From Nitrospiria bacterium (GTDB lineage Bacteria; Nitrospirota; CAKKRA01; 9FT-COMBO-42-15): a stretch of 6,117 nt of DNA. A program made the position numbers and the translations under genes. Positions 5,834 through 6,117 of the stretch are shown piece by piece. Where the stretch lies: NCBI GenBank assembly GCA_919903585.1, contig CAKKST010000138.1:1-6117 (forward strand), in the 5' to 3' direction. The notes under the pieces were generated by a model. That model did not search any database. It was not told where the DNA came from and was given only the letters and a program-made list of their open reading frames with translations. How positions within the stretch are numbered: the first letter of the stretch is position 1; each line of letters opens with the position of its first letter.

Positions 5834-6117
5834 CTAAATATAGACATCCCATCCAATGCCAAATTTATACAGATAAAAGGTAATGAGGGAGAGAGAATTT
5901 GTATAAATTAATATTCCGAGAAACACTAAAAGCAGGCCGCTTGCAATGGTAATTATCCTGATGTATTTATGGAATTTCTTAAAATAGGATAAAAAGGAAT
6001 TTATAGCCAATGCTGAGATAAAGAGCGGCAGCGCAAGCCCTATTGAATATATTGTAAGAAGCTTTATTCCAGTAGCAACAGAGCCTGATGTGCTGGCATA
6101 CAATAGTATTGAGCCGA
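5834..6117 (-). CDS. ccdA: CcdA/DsbD-type cytochrome c biogenesis transmembrane protein (5'-partial)
   Basis: The C-terminal 93 codons of a membrane protein whose start lies beyond the right edge; the frame stays open to 6117. The first visible residues are 'GSILLYASTSGSVATG', matching the stretch after the second conserved Cys ('PCxGPxLGSIL') in CcdA and the DsbD membrane domain. That Cys itself would lie just outside. Two hydrophobic helices follow ('LLTIYSIGLALPLFISALAI' and 'IRIITIASGLLLVFLGILI'), separated by a basic loop, as expected for the last two of six helices. The family passes reducing power from cytoplasmic thioredoxin to periplasmic thiol proteins, for example in c-type cytochrome or copper-centre assembly. 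An in-frame TTG at 6103 is not a real start. It is followed by degP after 78 nt in the same direction. The short tail 'GWDVYI' shows no extra domain, so a full DsbD with C-terminal thioredoxin is excluded. Confidence 0.86.
   Translation of the reverse strand, partial: GSILLYASTSGSVATGIKLLTIYSIGLALPLFISALAINSFLSYFKKFHKYIRIITIASGLLLVFLGILIYTNSLSLITFYLYKFGIGWDVYI

Noticed and set aside
5834..6103. TTG at 6103 as the start of a small membrane protein
   Set aside because: The frame continues to the window edge with GSILL, which matches the conserved CcdA sequence, so this is the C-terminal part of a larger gene.

Overview
The window looks like chromosomal DNA from a Gram-negative-type bacterium of moderate GC content. 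The evidence is a periplasmic DegP-type protease, a CcdA-type membrane thiol transporter, Lgt and an exported cupredoxin. The mix of LivF/LivG style, a geranylgeranyl-reductase-family flavoprotein and short intergenic palindromes is reminiscent of uncultured Nitrospirota or Desulfobacterota-like lineages. That is an impression from gene content and sequence style, not a phylogenetic result.

Layout. Left block (+ strand, 1-1910): the 3' part of livG (its start lies outside the window), livF overlapping it through a probable TTG start, a 95-nt spacer carrying three copies of a 12-mer (one inverted, two direct), and a small class I SAM-dependent methyltransferase. Right block (- strand, 6117-1870, read right to left): the C-terminal part of a CcdA/DsbD-type transporter, a 78-nt spacer with a 28-nt near-perfect palindrome, degP, lgt (sharing one base with the degP stop), a 99-nt spacer with a large imperfect inverted repeat, a secreted cupredoxin, and 5 nt later a geranylgeranyl-reductase-family flavoprotein. 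The two blocks converge, and the last genes overlap tail-to-tail by 41 bp. No stretch longer than 100 nt is without a gene.

How the genes may work together. livG/livF encode the two ATPases of a branched-chain amino acid type (HAAT family) importer, whose permeases and binding protein presumably lie upstream. The right block reads as an envelope-maintenance group: reductant supply across the membrane (CcdA), periplasmic protein quality control (DegP), lipoprotein lipidation (Lgt), an exported copper protein, and an enzyme likely to reduce isoprenoid double bonds. A functional link between CcdA and the two cysteines of the cupredoxin is plausible but is inference.

I see no mobile element, CRISPR array, RNA gene or defence system. 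The most interesting signals are the cupredoxin with a CuA-like C-x3-C-x3-H motif lacking the usual Met ligand, and the three differently built inverted repeats in the three intergenic spacers. Most of the window is ordinary housekeeping sequence, and I do not see a clearly undescribed system in it.
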